Source: Urbifossiella sp043733485 (GTDB taxonomy: Bacteria; Planctomycetota; Planctomycetia; Gemmatales; Gemmataceae). From it: DNA of 6,820 nucleotides. The notes under the pieces are model-generated. The model did not search any database, was not told where the DNA came from, and saw only the letters and a list, made by a program, of their open reading frames with translations. Shown one piece after another: positions 6,431-6,820 of this stretch. The stretch covers positions 1-6,820 of the forward strand of contig JAYTGN010000081.1 of NCBI GenBank assembly GCA_043733485.1, written 5' to 3'. The translations under genes were made by a program, and so were the position numbers. Every line of letters begins with the position of its first letter. The stretch's first letter is position 1.

Positions 6431-6820
6431 ATGTCCATCACCGAGATCGCACGCCGTCTGTTTCGCCGCGCCGTCACCCCCCCCACGCGGCGTAACGGTT
6501 CGCGCCTCATGGTCACCCAACTCGAGGATCGCTCGCTGCCCGCCGCCATCATGGGGCTCGTTTATTACGACGCGAACAACGACGGTATCAAAAACAACAA
6601 CGAAGCCACCGCCCCGAACATCCCGGTCTCGTACACGCCGGTCATGGGCGGTTCGACGGTCTCAGGAAACACGGACTTGCTCGGGTGGTACGCTTTCACG
6701 GGAATCGCGAGCGGCTCCTACTCGATCGCTTTCACAGCGCCAACCGGCTACTCGGTCGGCACGGTCACCGTCGCATCATCGAGTGGTTCCTTCTCCGGCC
6801 CGCCAACCAACGGATCGACG
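6431..6820 (+). CDS. LEDR-leader surface protein with SdrD-like B domain, 3' end outside window
   Basis: An ATG at 6431 with GGAAG 7 nt upstream opens a frame that stays open to the window edge (130 codons, C-terminus missing). Residues 1-30 are basic with no hydrophobic signal segment (MSITEIARRLFRRAV) and end in LEDRSLPA (31-38), the same leader class as the protein encoded at 1-2469. From ~40 an SdrD_B / prealbumin-like domain starts: GLVYYDANNDGIKNNNE (42-58), with a DxNxDG calcium-loop pattern (D47, N49, D51) and acidic E58, then NIPVSY, GWYAFTGIASGSYSIAF (85-101) and TGYSVG. Such domains are repeated calcium-stabilised stalk units in large surface proteins, so the full protein is probably much longer. 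It is divergent from the methyltransferase gene. The domain call is firm. The role as adhesin or cell-surface stalk is inferred. Confidence 0.85.
   Translation, partial: MSITEIARRLFRRAVTPPTRRNGSRLMVTQLEDRSLPAAIMGLVYYDANNDGIKNNNEATAPNIPVSYTPVMGGSTVSGNTDLLGWYAFTGIASGSYSIAFTAPTGYSVGTVTVASSSGSFSGPPTNGST

Noticed and set aside
1..6820. CRISPR arrays, tRNA or rRNA genes, transposases, phage genes
   Set aside because: No regularly spaced repeats, no cloverleaf-like or rRNA-like segments and no transposase or integrase motifs were found on either strand by eye.

Overview
The window looks like a piece of a planctomycete chromosome, most likely from the Gemmataceae. Three things suggest this. It has high GC and long antisense shadow frames. 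Two genes encode proteins that begin with a basic leader ending in an LEDR-x-x-PA motif, typical of surface and exported proteins in that family. It also has an ECF-type sigma factor with a membrane anchor and a C-terminal DUF1559 (SBP_bac_10-type) domain, an architecture I know from planctomycetes. The organism assignment is inference from these hallmarks, not from a database search.

Layout. Positions 1-2469 (minus) hold the first 823 codons of a very large surface/exported protein that runs off the left edge. Its leader region (2470-2690) has no convincing gene but two clear inverted repeats. Positions 2691-2996 (minus) encode a small thioredoxin-fold protein with a CGFC active site. Twelve bases upstream of it ends the sigma factor fusion gene (3009-5390, with an alternative start at 5426). 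A short GC-rich intergenic stretch with an imperfect tandem repeat (5453-5508) separates this from an exported SAM-dependent methyltransferase (5509-6240, minus). A divergent intergenic region (6241-6430) follows, and a second LEDR-type surface protein with an SdrD-like B domain starts at 6431 (plus) and leaves the right edge.

How the genes may work together. Methyltransferase, sigma factor and thioredoxin are co-directional. Sigma factor and thioredoxin are almost certainly cotranscribed. The sigma protein is predicted to have its sigma-2 and sigma-4 regions in the cytoplasm, one membrane span, and a ~500-residue extracytoplasmic part, which would make it a one-protein surface sensor and transcription switch with no separate anti-sigma gene in view. 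The flanking genes encode candidate cell-surface proteins. Whether they are targets of the sigma factor cannot be told from the sequence.

The most interesting items are the sensor-like sigma fusion with its thioredoxin partner, the methyltransferase with a Sec signal peptide, and the two unrelated surface proteins sharing a non-classical leader.
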